Assembly (NCBI RefSeq): GCF_004664715.2
Contig: NC_051066.1
Span: 83,291,735 to 83,355,734 of the forward strand
Reading direction: 5' to 3'
Length of the DNA stretch: 64,000 bases
Source of the DNA: Peromyscus leucopus
Taxonomy: Eukaryota > Chordata > Mammalia > Rodentia > Cricetidae
A program made the position numbers and the translations under genes. Below are positions 34,275 to 46,078 of the stretch, in pieces. The notes under the pieces were generated by a model. The model saw only the letters and a list, made by a program, of their open reading frames with translations. It did no database searches and was not told the origin of the DNA. Positions within the stretch are counted from its first letter, which is position 1, and each line of letters opens with the position of its first letter.

Positions 34275-35235
34275 TCTAAGTCTGAGATATAGATTAGATA
34301 CTTAGGTACAATTATAAACAAAATGCTATCATCCTCTGAGAGGAAGCCACAGGAAGAGATTTTGGATTCTTTGTAGAGATTCATTATTTTTAAGCATCGT
34401 TTGTATCTTACAAGGTTGAGTGCTCAAGTGAACTATTATGAAATTGAAATTAGTTTGTGACCAATCCAGTTTACTAATAAGGATTTCTGCATTTTCTAGG
34501 ATCTTCAGTTCCCCAAATCCTCAGTTATAAACACATTCATGATTAGCCATTGTTCTACTCATCTTGAATTGCTTGATCAAGAAAGAGAGAGTGAGGCCAT
34601 TTCCTAAGAGACAAAGTCTGTTAATACACATCTTTGAGTAATTCTGTCTCCCTTGGATGTCTCCAGCCCTCAGGAGAGAAGGGTGAAGCTTCCAAGTGGC
34701 TATAGGTTTGCTAAAAGCCCATGAGCTTCAAGAGAGAAGGTGATTTGTGCCATTTTTCTATAGTCATGTTTCTTGCCTCTTCTGTTCTCTTTGTGGTCTT
34801 ACACCAATTACTTTAAATAAATTCTTCATGATATAAACACATAATTTCCTCTTTTCTAGAAAAAAGCTTCCACAGTGAAACTTCTTGGGTCTCAGGACTA
34901 TAATCTTTTAGTGTTGTTTGGTGGTTTTCTCTCTTCAGGGACAGAGACAGACAGACATAGAGAGATAGAAAGAGAGAGACAGAGACAGACTGGGAGATCG
35001 ATTCCCTTCTATAAGCATGCACATTGTACTGATAGTATGGTAAATAGCAATTCCCAAGTTATTCAGTGCCTAACCATCAATCTTCCTACCCTTATTTTTT
35101 TTTTCCCTTCTCATCCCTTCTTGAGATATTTGTGATAAACTCTGGTGCTGGTCCAGAAGAAGCTCCACCAGACATGCTTTTATATTTTTAAAAATCAACT
35201 TAGGAAGCTCATACAACCCTAAGACTTTACTTAGC
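34275..35235. other. Unrecognised sequence
   Basis: Includes a (GACA)/(GAGA) purine-rich patch at about 34940-34992. The frames over this patch (34813-35135) are low-complexity artefacts. Confidence 0.45.
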
Positions 35236-35298
35236 TCCTGCATTAGCTGCATTTCTTATCACAATGAACAAATTCCAGTCAAAAAGCTCCTTAAACAT
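35236..35298 (-). mobile_element. Left part of an old MaLR-like element
   Basis: 'ttcttatcacaatgaacaaa', 'ttccagtcaaaaagctcc' and 'ttaaacatgaagtg' resemble the start of an antisense MaLR LTR. It continues with 'ttattttgattcacagttcc' after 36181, so the LTR complex at 35305-36175 inserted into it. Confidence 0.55.
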
Positions 35299-35304
35299 GA
35301 AGTG

Positions 35305-36175
35305 TGTAGCAGGAATCTTGGAAGGTCTGAATGTGGTGATATTCTAATTGTACTGAAATGTGATTTTAATTGTATGTTAATAAATAAAGTTGCCCAGGAG
35401 TCAGAGCTATTAGAGCCATAGACAGAGTATGGCAGTGGTGACGCACGCCTTTAATCCCATAGATCTCTGTGTGTTCAGGGATACAACCAGCATTGGAGAC
35501 ATATGCCTTTAAGACCTGGGGGGCTGTACATACAGACACTGATGAGGCAGTCATGTGTTTGGATTTACAACCAATGAGAAGGCAGAACAAAATACTATGA
35601 AAAGACAGACAGACAGGAAATAGCTCTCTTTTCGGGAAGCTAGGAGCTCGCAGGAGGAAGGGTGAGATTTTAGCTCTGAGCTCTGACCTCTCGGCTTTCT
35701 CTTTTACATTGGTTCTGTGTTTCTTATTTAATATGACGGTTGGTTACATCTATATCTGGAGCTGGGTATTGGGGTGAATGCTGGAAGATCAGAGAAGCAG
35801 AACAAGTCACAGCCACCTCACCTTGCCAATTCCTCAGCTGATACTGTGTCCTCAGACTGGATGCCTCTCAGCTGAACTGTGCTGCTCAAAAGCCTAAAAG
35901 CTTAACCAGGCTAGTTCCTGGTTTTTATGCCTTGTATAACTTTCTGCTTCCTGCCATCACTTCCTGGGATTGAAGGATCTTGTTACCACACTTGGCTGTT
36001 TCCAGTGTGGCCTTGAACTCACAGAGATCCAAATGGATCTCTGCCTCTGGAATGCTAGGATTAAAGGTGTGAGTGTCACCCTTTTCTGGCCTCTGTATCT
36101 AGTGGCTGTTCTGTTCTCTGACCCCAGATAAGTTTATTAGGGTGCACAATATTTGGGGAACATGATAACACTACA
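35305..36175 (-). mobile_element. Solo LTR, B1-module family, subfamily B, split by a second LTR
   Basis: The ends 'tgtagcaggaatctt' (left) and '...gataacactaca' (right) match the termini of the 48153 copy in reverse. A perfect 6-bp duplication gaagtg flanks it (35299-35304 and 36176-36181). A second LTR occupies 35332-35754, so only 35305-35331 and 35755-36175 are its own sequence. An antisense B1-head module ('gctaggattaaaggtgtgag') is at about 36054-36073. Confidence 0.9.
35332..35754 (+). mobile_element. Solo LTR, subfamily A, nested
   Basis: 423 bp from 'tgtggtgatattc' to 'ttacatctata', inserted in the opposite-strand LTR. Flanks tctgaa (35326-35331) and tctgga (35755-35760) differ by one base. 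It matches the 12184 copy along its length, including 'aataaataaagttgccc', 'accaatgagaaggcagaac' and 'cattggttctgtgtttctt', but has a shorter B1-like module. Confidence 0.9.
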
Positions 36176-36181
36176 GAAGTG

Positions 36182-36300
36182 TTATTTTGATTCACAGTTC
36201 CAAGAAATTCAGTTTATGAGAGAAAGAAATCATTGTGGCAGGACAGGCTAGAACTCTGGTGCCACCAGGACACTGAGTACAAAATTTCCCTGCTTAACTA
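36182..36300 (-). mobile_element. Right part of the old MaLR-like element
   Basis: 'ttattttgattcacagttcc' and 'gaaagaaatcattgtggcagg' continue the element broken at 35298. The far end is unclear. Confidence 0.5.
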
Positions 36301-36955
36301 GTTTTGTTCTTTTGCCTTTTCTATTCAGTCTGGGATCCCAGCTCCTGGTGTGCTGTCACTCACATTTAAAGCATGTCTTCCCTCCTGGGTAAAATCACTC
36401 TGGAATTATATTGCAAACACTCCCAGACATGTGTCTGTTTTGTTCATCTAAATCGAATCAAGTTGAAAGTGAAGATTGAATATTAGATCTGAAATTTTAA
36501 AATTTCAAATAAATTATTTTTGGAGACAGGGATTCTTAATTTATATTATGCAATTAGTTCCAAGTTCATTTCCAGGTATAGTTGTTAATTCACTTTTATT
36601 AAATAATTAGAATCATTAAAAATAGTTAAATTTCTTATAGAAAAGCACCCACTTGGATACTGAGAGCACCCACATGCTGAGCTGGAATAAAGCTGGTTGA
36701 TAAAATCAGAACTTTTTGGTGTCTCTCAAAGACAGAACTGAGGTTAGAACCAAAGAAGCTGAATTCAAGAAAGAACCAGCCTTTCCAAGGATGGACAAAG
36801 CATACTAAAAGTCCATGTTCTCCGGCAGGTACATAGATAAAGAAAATGTAGTCTCATGCACAGTGTCACTGCATTCAGTCACTTTAGGCAAAAGGAGGAA
36901 GTACAAGTCCCAAGAGTCTTCACTAATATAAGGCACATTCCACTCCCCAAAACAA
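36301..36955. other. Unrecognised sequence
   Basis: No named repeat or gene. Confidence 0.45.
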
Positions 36956-36956
36956 A

Positions 36957-37133
36957 CTGGACTGAGTCTACCAGGTCGATCTCAGCCCTCAGGGGAGGCT
37001 TTGCCCTGGAGGAGGAGGGGGTGGGTTGGGGGAAGGGAAGGGGGGCAGGAAGGGGGAGAACAAGGGAATCTGTGGCTGTTATGTAGAACTGAATGGTATT
37101 GTAAAATAAAATTAAATTAAATTTAAAAAAATG
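36957..37133 (+). mobile_element. L1 3' end, strongly 5'-truncated
   Basis: From 'tggactgagtctaccagg' through the G-rich 'ggaggaggagggggtgggtt' stretch and 'gggaatctgtggctgttatg' to an A-rich tail. It matches the terminal L1 3' UTR seen at 49640-49800 and 60370-60560. Confidence 0.85.
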
Positions 37134-37858
37134 AATCCTTAAGATGAGCAGAGATTTAAACAAACAAAAAAAAAAACAACATGCAAATGAAGCATTCAAA
37201 ATGATGAAATTGGATATTAAAATGTGAAATTTAAGCCACAAACTAACAAAGAGCCTCAGACTAGGGGCTGTAGATACAGCTCAGGGTGTCAGAAGTAGTA
37301 CAGTTATAAAGGAACCCAAATAGTAAGTAAGAGAAGATCTCCTCTGATGACACAAATTTTGAATCATTGTTAAATACATATGGCTAAAATAGGAGACAGA
37401 TAGAAATATAGACCATCACATGTCTATATAATAAAATGTGAAAGACAATGCTCTCTTTAATAAATCAGAGAAAGAAAAATCAAAAGAAAGTGCAGCCAAT
37501 GAAAGTACAAAAATATAGATTTAGTAAACAAACATTTAATAAATCAGTTCTTTCTATAAAAAGATGAATGATTATCAAGTCTTTATGATGACTAAGGCCA
37601 AAGAGAAAGCTCAGAACATCAACCACAGGTCAGACAAAAGGCTGTGAAGTCAGACCTGAGAGATAGTCAAAAGACTTCAAGAGAGGACAGGAGCTGATTT
37701 CAAAGCTGATACAATGACAAACATTCCAAAATACAAAACCCTAAGATCACAGAGAAAGTAATATAACTGGAATAGTTTTATTTGATTAAAGAAATTTATC
37801 CCATAGCTAAAACTCTCTCAATACAAAAACTCCAGTCTGACATACCTTCAACATTAAC
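37134..37858. other. Unrecognised sequence
   Basis: A-rich; no named repeat or gene. Confidence 0.45.
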
Positions 37859-37861
37859 TTT

Positions 37862-38078
37862 TTTTAAACAGAGGTATTTTGTAGGTGTAGGTATTTTGTC
37901 TGCTTGTTTGACTGTGCATACACTGCCTGTGGAGTGTAGAAGACAGCGGATGCCTGGGACTGAAATTACAGATGGTTATGATCCACCATGTAAGTCCTGG
38001 AAATTGAGCCTGGGCCTCTCTGGAAGAGCAGAAAGTGCTTTTAACTGCTGAGCCATTCCTCCGAACAATTTTACCAAA
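37862..38078 (-). repeat. B2/B3-type SINE, antisense
   Basis: 'gtggagtgtagaagacagcg', 'ctgggactgaaattacagatgg' and 'tctggaagagcagaaagtgc' with 'ttttaactgctgagcc' are the reverse complement of a B2/B3 body and head. The T-run at about 37860 is the tail. Confidence 0.8.
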
Positions 38079-38186
38079 CACAGGAAAATGTAGAATCAAC
38101 TGTACATAAACTTTTCCGGCCAATACAAGGTGGGGGCCTAGAGGATATTTCCCACCTTTTTTACAAGACTGACATAGACAATCCTC

Positions 38187-38535
38187 AAATAGAGACAGTG
38201 ATCTGCTTGGGAGGCATCCAGACAGTGGGACCGGGTCCTGTCCTCAGTGCATGAACTGGCAGTTTGGAACCTGGCGCTTATGCAGGGACCCTTGACTCAG
38301 CCTGGGAGGAGGGGAATGACCTGCCTGAACTGAATCTACCAGGTTGAACTCAATCCTCGGGGGAGTCTTTGCCCTGGAGGAGATGGGAATGGGGGTGGGC
38401 TGGGGGAAGGCGGGGAGTGGGGGGTGGGGTGGGGTGGGGGGTAGGGTGAGGTGGGATGGGGTGGGAGGCTGGAGAACAAGGGAATCCGTGGCTGATATGT
38501 AAAATTAAATTTAATAAATAAATTTAAAAAATGAA
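38187..38535 (+). mobile_element. L1 3' UTR end, 5'-truncated
   Basis: Starts near 'tgatctgcttgggaggcatcc' and includes 'cttatgcagggacccttg' and 'gggaatccgtggctgatatg'. A G-rich region has grown to a (GGGGT)n-like tract (38395-38465). A-rich end. Confidence 0.85.
38395..38470. repeat. G-rich tract in L1 3' UTR
   Basis: Many runs of three to five G in about 75 bases on the plus strand; a candidate G-quadruplex former, as is usual for rodent L1 3' UTRs. Confidence 0.85.
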
Positions 38536-39016
38536 AAAGTAAAGCAAATCTTTCAAATATTCATAAACTGAATACAGTAAACCATAAACATTAATACACC
38601 ATTATCAATTGGGATCTATCCCCAAATGGATGGCATTAATTTATTATAATTAACAGTCTAACATAGAAAGACTTAATTTTCTCAGAAAACGTAAAATAGG
38701 TTTGATAAATTTCAAAATCCATTCATTATAAAAAACATCTCCACATACCAAAAGTGTCTCCAGTCTGATAGAGTATGTCTATAAAACATATCTACAGCTA
38801 ACATTAAGTAAAAAAGTATAACTTTACTGAAAGCTCACTAATGGTGGGAACAATGCAGAAATATTTTTCTTTTTATTTAGTACCATATTTAAGGGACTGT
38901 GCATTCACATTTAGGAACATCCAACTATCAGGTGGTACACATATTAACAAATTACAACTCATTGTTACAAAGGAACAGTGGGGATGGATGGTAATAGACT
39001 GTGCAAAATGTCAACA
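38536..39016. other. Unrecognised sequence
   Basis: No named repeat; the 82-codon frame 38841-39089 runs into an LTR and is not a gene. Confidence 0.45.
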
Positions 39017-39022
39017 TTGCTG

Positions 39023-39685
39023 TGTAAGACAAATCTTAAAAGGTCTTATTCGTAAAACATCTAAAGCCAGATACTGGGGTGAAAACTGAGAGATCAGAGA
39101 AGCAGAAAAGTAAGGCAGCCATGTTCTTTTTTTTTTTTTTTTTTTTTTTGGTTTTTCGAGACAGGGTTTCTCTGTGTAGCTTTGCGCCTTTCCTGGGACT
39201 CACTTGGTAGTCCAGGCTGGCCTCGAACTCACAGAGATCCGCCTGCCTCTGCCTCCCGAGTGCTGGGATTAAAGGCTTGAGCCACCACCGCCTGGCAGGC
39301 AGCCATGTTCTTAACTACTAGGAAATCCTCAGCCAAAAAGAGAGTCACTTCCTGTATACTCATGCCTATAAACCTTTCTGTGCTCTACCATCTTACTTTC
39401 TCTGTCTGTACAACTACATCACTTTTCTCTTTCTGTTCAGTTCTATCAATTCCTGTGTCTGTACAGACCTACAGACCTCTATGGTTAACTAGCACTGGGA
39501 TAAAAGGCATGTGCCACCATGCCTGGCTCTGTTCCCAGGGTGCTCTTGAACTTACAGAGATCCAGATAAATAAAGCTCCTGAAAGCTAGGACTACCTGAC
39601 CTCTATGTTTAATATAATGGCTGTCTTTTTCCTTTGATCTTTATGCAAACTTTATTTATTAGAGCACAAATAAAATATCATCACA
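39023..39685 (-). mobile_element. Solo LTR, B1-module family, subfamily B, carrying a B1
   Basis: Left end 'tgtaagacaaatcttaaaagg', right end '...aaatatcatcaca'. Flanks ttgctg (39017-39022) and tggctg (39686-39691) differ by one base. Without the B1 at 39129-39296 the LTR is about 480 bp. It has its own antisense B1-head module near 39491-39525. Confidence 0.85.
39129..39296 (-). repeat. Young B1 SINE inside an LTR
   Basis: A full antisense B1 begins with a T-run, then 'gtttttcgagacagggtttc', and ends in 'gccaccaccgcctgg'. A perfect 16-bp duplication starting aggcagcc lies at 39113-39128 and 39297-39312. This shows L1-mediated insertion after the LTR was in place. Confidence 0.95.
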
Positions 39686-39691
39686 TGGCTG

Positions 39692-40164
39692 AATCTAAAG
39701 TAGAATTTCATTCCAGGATACATAGCAATACAGCTTTTACGTGATATTCTACATTTTCTTGAGGCTCATTGAAATAAATTGTTTGATAAAGAAGATACTA
39801 TTTAGACAATACATATTTTTAGGTTAAATACTAAGTATCTTTATGTTTAGGACAAATTTAAGGGCTGAAAAGAACAAAACTTTAGCTATAAAATTTAATC
39901 CACTATTTGAGAGTAAGTAGGATTGAGATAAGGGATTCATTTCAAAGGATTACTGGGGAAGTTTTCAGGGAGTAAACTGGTAAAGGCAGTTTACATTTTG
40001 GTTATAATAATGATACACAGTAGGTATAGGTTTGGAAAGCCATAAACCTATTCATACTTAATGGACACTCGTGCCGTGTTATTTTATTTCAATAAATCTG
40101 GATCTTTTAAAATAAATTATGAACAAGATAGATAGATTGATAGATAGATGATAGATAGATAGAT

Positions 40165-40215
<51 letters not shown>

Positions 40216-42400
40216 GATAGACAGATATACCTTACCTTAATTTTAATAATTTGAGGTAAAAAAAGATCATCTAGCTTTCTGATCACATTTCTCGCTTCCT
40301 GAATTCAAATACAAAGTCATTAGTGAATGCTAGGAAAAGATTGCTGTATTGTCAAATAAAAATTCCAAATGAATGTGTCAATTAAGATTTTACATTGTTG
40401 GAAATAAAAAACAGTAAATAGGCCAAGTTTGATTTTTTTTAAAAATGTTGTTCAAAGCAATCTTTTAGTCCTCATTTTCTATAATTATCATTTTCAATAA
40501 TCCCTATTGCCAAGGGATTATGGAAAAGCATAATGTCAAGAAGGTTGTAATGAGATGAGCAGCTGCACCACATAGTCTCTTCTTGTTGGGGATGCATGGA
40601 AACAAGACACACAGCATGTGTCATGAACAGGAAAGTTGACCCTCAAATGCAAAGAGTTCCGGCTTGACTCCTTGTCAAGAGTATATGCAAAATAGCATTA
40701 CTAAAGCAATGGTAACTAATAATTAGATATTATCATCCAGATCCAAAATTGACATTGATCTTCCACATCAGAACGTCTAAAAATATCACTGATGTAATCA
40801 CTTTTTTTTCTAATTTGATAAAAGTTTGAAAATTATCTCATGTCACATATCTTGCAAAAAAGTGATAGTTGTATTAATACAATAATGTCAGTGTGATTTT
40901 CTAGATTTTTATGTTTCCTCTCTAAGAGCTATACACAAGCATCTTGCTGGATTATATTTATACCTTGCTCAGAAAATAAACAGAACCGCTACAGTCAACA
41001 AAAAGGAGCAGCAGCCACACAGAGATCAATTGAGCATAAAGCTTTGGTTCCTAGATATTAAAACACAGTAATTACATTTACCCTGAAACTTGCTTACTGG
41101 GCACAGCCTTTTGCAGCAAGAAAAACTTTTTTCTTAAATTTCCCCATATTTTACAAATATTCAATGCAGTATCTCGACATTTATTGGCAAAACCTGTCGA
41201 CTCATCAACATAGAGGGAAAGTGTTGCTTTTCTTGTATTATACAAAGTCTCTCCATGGTGACATGACATGTCATTGATACATCACTCACTGTAATATGTG
41301 AAAATAAAGCCATCAATATTTCATGCCACAAATTGTCTAAACATTTTATTCACTTTAATTTTACATGTGACATTATTCATTTCTCACCTACTGCATGACT
41401 TTTTTCTTCCCTGAGTAGTAATTCTAGTTACTAAAATATCTTGATTCTTGAGGCTCTTTACTGAACATAGCATTTAAAAAAGAAAATTTGTTATCTGGTT
41501 TGAGAGCACAGTGCCCATCTAAAATAATCTGTAGTTTTATGTGTCTAATAACAGTGAGTTTTGAATTTTCTTGTCTCCATGCTTGTTGTATCTGTAGGTT
41601 GTATAATTCATTGTATTACATCTAATCAGAAATTCCATCAGCTTATTTTTTTCATGTGTTGCCATCTTCAATATCTTTACATTGAATGGTCAGAAATGTT
41701 TTAGTATGATATTAAAAATAAGGGCATAATAACTAAATAATAAATACATTTCTGACTCAATTTTAAGATCACATTAAATTATAACTCATTGAATACTTAT
41801 TTTGCCAACATTAAAAGTAAATACAACACAAATATCTAAAATCACAGTACATAAACACTTTTTTAATTAAAAATCTTTTCAATTTTCTTTTATACTAATC
41901 AAGCTTGTTTAATCATGTAAATCATAAGCACCACACAAGGAAACATTGAAGTAATTTAGAGGGAAACACTAGCCTGATTATAGTGATTATACACAACCCT
42001 CTCATATAGTTTTCTGTTATGAATGACCTTCCTGACATGTATGAGAAACTTAGGATATACAGCTGTATATTGATGAGAGATATATAAGACAATGTTGAAG
42101 GGAAAGCTAAGTCAATATCTGCTACTTGCAGATGTTATAGAAGGCACTCAAAATGTAAACAAAATTTATTTTCTCATCACAATTTCTTATACTGCCTATA
42201 ACAAATCTAAGCAAAACCTCAAAGGATAAACTGCTATAGGATGTTTGGATAAAATCAATATAATATTGTTTTTGGTTAAAACAAAGCATAGAACTCAAAA
42301 TTAGATGTTGATATTAGTAGGGTATTAACTATCAAAACAATTATGTTTAACTCAGTGAGTAAAATGTAGACCATTTAATGGCTAACTCTAGCAAAGCCAG
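39692..42400. other. Mostly unique AT-rich sequence
   Basis: Apart from the (GATA)n tract, 2.7 kb with no named repeat. Frames such as 41078-41269 (minus, 63 codons) have no recognisable motif. Confidence 0.5.
40126..40224. repeat. (GATA)n microsatellite
   Basis: About 24 GATA units with three GATG-type breaks. Confidence 0.95.
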
Positions 42401-42401
42401 A

Positions 42402-42575
42402 TAGCATCTCAGAAAGGAAAGGTAATCTTAGAGTTCTCCGTAGATTTCCACTAGACTTTAAACCTGTTCCTTAGGAGGTAAAGGCAGGAAGGTCAGTGAT
42501 GAAGATCATCCTCAGTCTGGAGTAATTTCAAGGACTACCTTGGCTATATGAGACACTATTTCTAAAATAAAAAAC
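42402..42575 (+). repeat. Diverged B1/B4-like SINE
   Basis: 'taggaggtaaaggcaggaagg', 'tttcaaggactaccttgg', 'ctatatgagacactatttct' and an A-rich end follow B1 order at low similarity. Confidence 0.5.
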
Positions 42576-43169
42576 AAAAGTCAACATGATTCTAAAATTT
42601 AAATAAGCCAAAATAAGTGACTAGCAGAAATAATGAAAATCAATGAAATTGAAGGAACTCCAGCCTATCTCGGAATCAAAAAGACCTTCTCAAAACAATG
42701 CTTCATGCTGTAAAAGAAAAGACAAATATAGATATTAAAATAATTTTTGTAGAAATTATATCATTAAAATATTTTAAAAATAAAAGTAAAGACACTTGTT
42801 CTAAAAAATATAAGGGGAGTGAGAGACAATGGATTAATATGAATCATACTCAATAACATTTACATGTTGACTAGAACAAAACAGGTTGATAAAAATTGCC
42901 GGGGAACAGGTCAGAGGAGCAGCAGATGGCAGTTGACTTCAGGGTATCAGCCCACCAGGAGACAAATCCCTGATGGGTGAATCTTCAATAGACAAGGCCC
43001 CAAGACCACAGACTCCAGACTGTCTTTTGATTCGGCTGTGCCTTCATAAGTTTGCTGCTTCCATCTTTCTCTAGTATCTGGTATGTTGTGAATGGGTGTG
43101 GGGAGATCCCCATTGCCTGTAATGCAGTGTGTTTAATCTCATGGAAATATCCCTTCTTACTGGGCACTT
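42576..43169. other. Unrecognised sequence
   Basis: No named repeat or gene. Confidence 0.45.
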
Positions 43170-43178
43170 TTACCTGTG

Positions 43179-43374
43179 GATTGTCATTATCATTATTATC
43201 ATTAATTATCATTATTATTATTATTTTGATTTTTCAAGACAGGGTTTCACTGTGTAGTTTTGGTGCCTGTCTTGGATCTCACTCTGTAGACCAGGCTGGC
43301 ATCCAACTCACAGGGATCTGCCTGGCTCTGCCTCCTGAGTGCTGGGATTAAAGGCATACGCCACAGCCCCCGGC
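43179..43374 (-). repeat. B1 SINE with (ATT)n tail
   Basis: Antisense B1 ('aagacagggtttcactgtg', 'gaccaggctggcatccaac', 'tgctgggattaaaggcatac') with a tail that has become (TTA/TCA)n. A perfect 9-bp duplication ttacctgtg is at 43170-43178 and 43375-43383. Confidence 0.95.
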
Positions 43375-43383
43375 TTACCTGTG

Positions 43384-43684
43384 TATTATTATGAAGATTA
43401 TTTCTTCCTAAACTGTACTGTCTAATTGATAATAATAATGTTAGTTTAAATAGAGTTTTGATAATAAAAAAATAAAGCAAGAAAGTGTCCAACAGCTAGA
43501 AAACACAAGTTTCTATTGAGGAGCCAGCCTTACAGACTGTGGCTACTAGAGAAAGGAGAGAGTCAATATTCTTTGAGGGTGTGGATATTTATATGTAGCT
43601 TATTCTCTAGTGAATGGTCCAGCACAATGTGCCTATGATCAGCACTAATTTGGTTTGTTGAATTATTTTTAAAAAAATCAAACG
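43384..43684. other. Unrecognised sequence
   Basis: Nothing recognised in this 300-base interval. Confidence 0.45.
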
Positions 43685-43685
43685 T

Positions 43686-43812
43686 AGTGGCACTCACTTT
43701 TTATCCCAGTACTTGAGAAGCAGAGGCAGGTACATCTCTGTGACTACAAGGACAGCCTGGTCAACAAAATGAGGCCCAGGGCAGTCAGAACTACAGAGTG
43801 AGATCCTATTTT
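43686..43812 (+). repeat. Diverged B1 SINE
   Basis: 'gtggcactcactttttatccc', 'acttgagaagcagaggcagg' and 'acaaggacagcctggtcaac' are B1 segments in order. Confidence 0.8.
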
Positions 43813-43895
43813 CAACAAATATATACAAAAACAGAATATCAGAGCACAAGTGATCTGATCATGGCAATGAGAAAAGAGGCAGATCTAATAAAAGA

Positions 43896-43896
<1 letters not shown>

Positions 43897-43965
<69 letters not shown>

Positions 43966-43968
43966 AAA
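43897..43968. repeat. (GA)n microsatellite
   Basis: About 33 GA units, then GAAA variants. Open frames on both strands here are Glu-Arg or Ser-Leu artefacts. Confidence 0.95.
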
Positions 43969-44049
43969 TATCTGAAAAAGTCACCAGGAATCATATTATT
44001 TCTTTCCCAATAAAAGAATTTTAAAAACCTAGTGTACATGTAAGTGTGT

Positions 44050-45295
44050 ATATAAGTATATATGTATAATTTAAATGAAGTTTTCTCATCTAGACTAACA
44101 AGAGTTCCCTCCGAAAGCCTAAGATCACTTAAGAAAAACCCCAACACCAGCCTTAGGAAGCCCTCTTTGAGTTTTTGGTCAGAGCTGTTCATGAGACCCC
44201 CCCAAACATTATAAGTTATTGCCATTGTCCTTGGTTGCTCCCAATTGGTGGAAGGCAAGTCTCAGTTGCTGAAGATACCTAATGCACTTCAGCAACAGGG
44301 CCCAGAGACCTGTGTGCTGCAACTGACCTGAAAGCCTCCTACCTCTGGACTAGCTTTTATGGTATCAGAAGGTGCCATACAAGCTTCAAAGGAAGCAACC
44401 TACAGTGCTAGCAATCTATGACACCTATGAACCACAACAACCAACAAGGCACAATAACTCCACATATACCTTGGTGGTAACTTACAGCTCTTTAACTGTA
44501 CTTAACACCTACTTAACAAGAGGGAAATCATGCATAGTAATGCATGCATAGTAATCATGCTAACCAATTACCCATAGTCAGTGAAGTCATGGATAACATT
44601 ACAAGAGAGTCTACAACAGCATAATGCCTAATTATATTCTAAATATTTGTCCTTATAACCACAGAAAAGTGTAGTATACCCCCTCTGATCTAGGAAACTT
44701 CTCTTTGTAGTAGAAAAAAATTACAGAAAACCAGAACAAATCAAAATGCAGAGTTCTGGAGCCTAGTCCCAATGGATCCCGACTACAAGACCTGAGGCTC
44801 AGAAACATTTGGGAAAAGAGGATAGAAAGATTGTAAGAGTGAGAGGATCAGGAAAGTTTTTGTGAGGCTGTATCTCAGAATGTTATGTCAGAAGCTGTAC
44901 CCATAAAGTCTTAATAACATAACTGCTTAAACTTGAGTTGAACAAGGGCAACAACAATAGACATATCAAAACAGATAGGGAAAGGCCACGAGTCCTCAAC
45001 CCTACACAAAGAACTGCAGAAAAACAAGGAAGAGAGTGGGAGAAATAGTCTTCCTCAGGAAAGAGCTCAGTGAGAAATAGAAATCTTTTAAAAAATTCCT
45101 ACAAGTAACATTACATAGATTGTGAGGATATAAATGGATATATATATATTTGTATATGCATGTAACAGCAATTGATGAAAAAAGATGCTATGTACTTGAT
45201 AAAAAGCAAGGAGGAGTATATGGGAGGATTTGGAGGGAGGAAAGGGAATGGAGAAAATGATATAATTGTAATCTCAAAGTTTAAAGAAAAAAAGA
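44050..45295 (+). mobile_element. Lx-type L1 3' UTR
   Basis: The longest Lx 3' UTR of the window. Landmarks in order: 'ttataagttattgccattg', 'cacttcagcaacaggg', 'ggtatcagaaggtgccatac', 'ttaactgtacttaacacc', 'agtcctcaaccctacacaaag', 'gagtgggagaaatagtcttc', 'gcatgtaacagcaattgatg' and 'ggaggagtatatgggagg', then an A-rich end. Its first half parallels 26280-26930. No ORF2 sequence precedes it, so the copy is 5'-truncated. Confidence 0.85.
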
Positions 45296-45575
45296 TACTA
45301 CAAATAGGAAAAAAAGGTGGAAACAGTAGAAATTGCTTACAAAGAATATTTGAAAGGATAAAGCTTAAAACATTGATAAATTGAGCTCCATTAAAGGCTA
45401 TAAATATCTGTTCTTATAAAGATATCATTAAAATAACATATCAAGTCAAAGATTAGACAAAAATAGTTGTAATTTACATATTTGACAAAATTTGTTTTCT
45501 GGATCACTCTATTTCTGCAATAAGAAGACAGATAAGTTTACACAGCAACAAGTTAGAATAAATATTAGAAAGGAT
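45296..45575. other. A-rich, unrecognised sequence
   Basis: Likely the L1 tail followed by unique DNA. Confidence 0.4.
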
Positions 45576-45581
45576 GTACCT

Positions 45582-46072
45582 TGTGTTGATATATTTATGC
45601 ACCCTAATAAAGATTATCTGGGAATCAGAGGAAAAAGTCAGCCACTATATTTATTAAACATAGAGATTAGACAGTGGTAGCACATGCCTTTAATCCTAGC
45701 ATTCGAGAAACAGAGATTCATCTTGATCTCTGTGAGTTCAATGCCACACTGGAAACAGAGCCAGGTATGGTGGCACATGCCTTTAATTCCAGCACTAGTT
45801 AACCATATAGGTCTAGAGGTCTATACAGACAGATAGGAAGTGATAGACCTGGGCAGAAAGAGGAAGTGATATAGCTGGTCAGTGAGTAGAAGCGAGATGG
45901 TAGGACACAGAAAGGTATGTAAGTGTGAGTATACAAGAAGTAGCTCTGTCTTAGGCCAAGGATTTCCTAAGAACTTGTGTCTTGGCTTGTTCAAGCCCTC
46001 TGATATCTCAGTTTCATCCCAATATCTGGCTCCGGGTTTTTTATTATAAGACCTATTAAGATTCGTGTTACA
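45582..46072 (+). mobile_element. Solo LTR, B1-module family, subfamily B
   Basis: 491 bp from 'tgtgttgatatattt' to '...agattcgtgttaca'. Flanks gtacct (45576-45581) and atacct (46073-46078), one mismatch. Two successive B1-head-like modules are visible ('acagtggtagcacatgcc' and 'ggtatggtggcacatgcc'). The 113-codon minus frame over its right half is not a gene. Confidence 0.85.
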
Positions 46073-46078
46073 ATACCT

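Noticed and set aside
33923..34430. Longer version of the LTR at 33929 ending at tcaagt (34424)
   Set aside because: The 6-bp match is exact but the element would end in GC and not CA. The shorter version ending in CA at 34274 fits the family better.
40126..40224. Regular short repeats resembling a CRISPR array
   Set aside because: It is a plain (GATA)n microsatellite with no spacers, in a rodent genome.
26280..45295. Segmental duplication linking 26.3-26.9 kb and 44.1-44.7 kb
   Set aside because: The similarity is explained by two independent Lx L1 3' UTR copies; flanking sequence is not shared.
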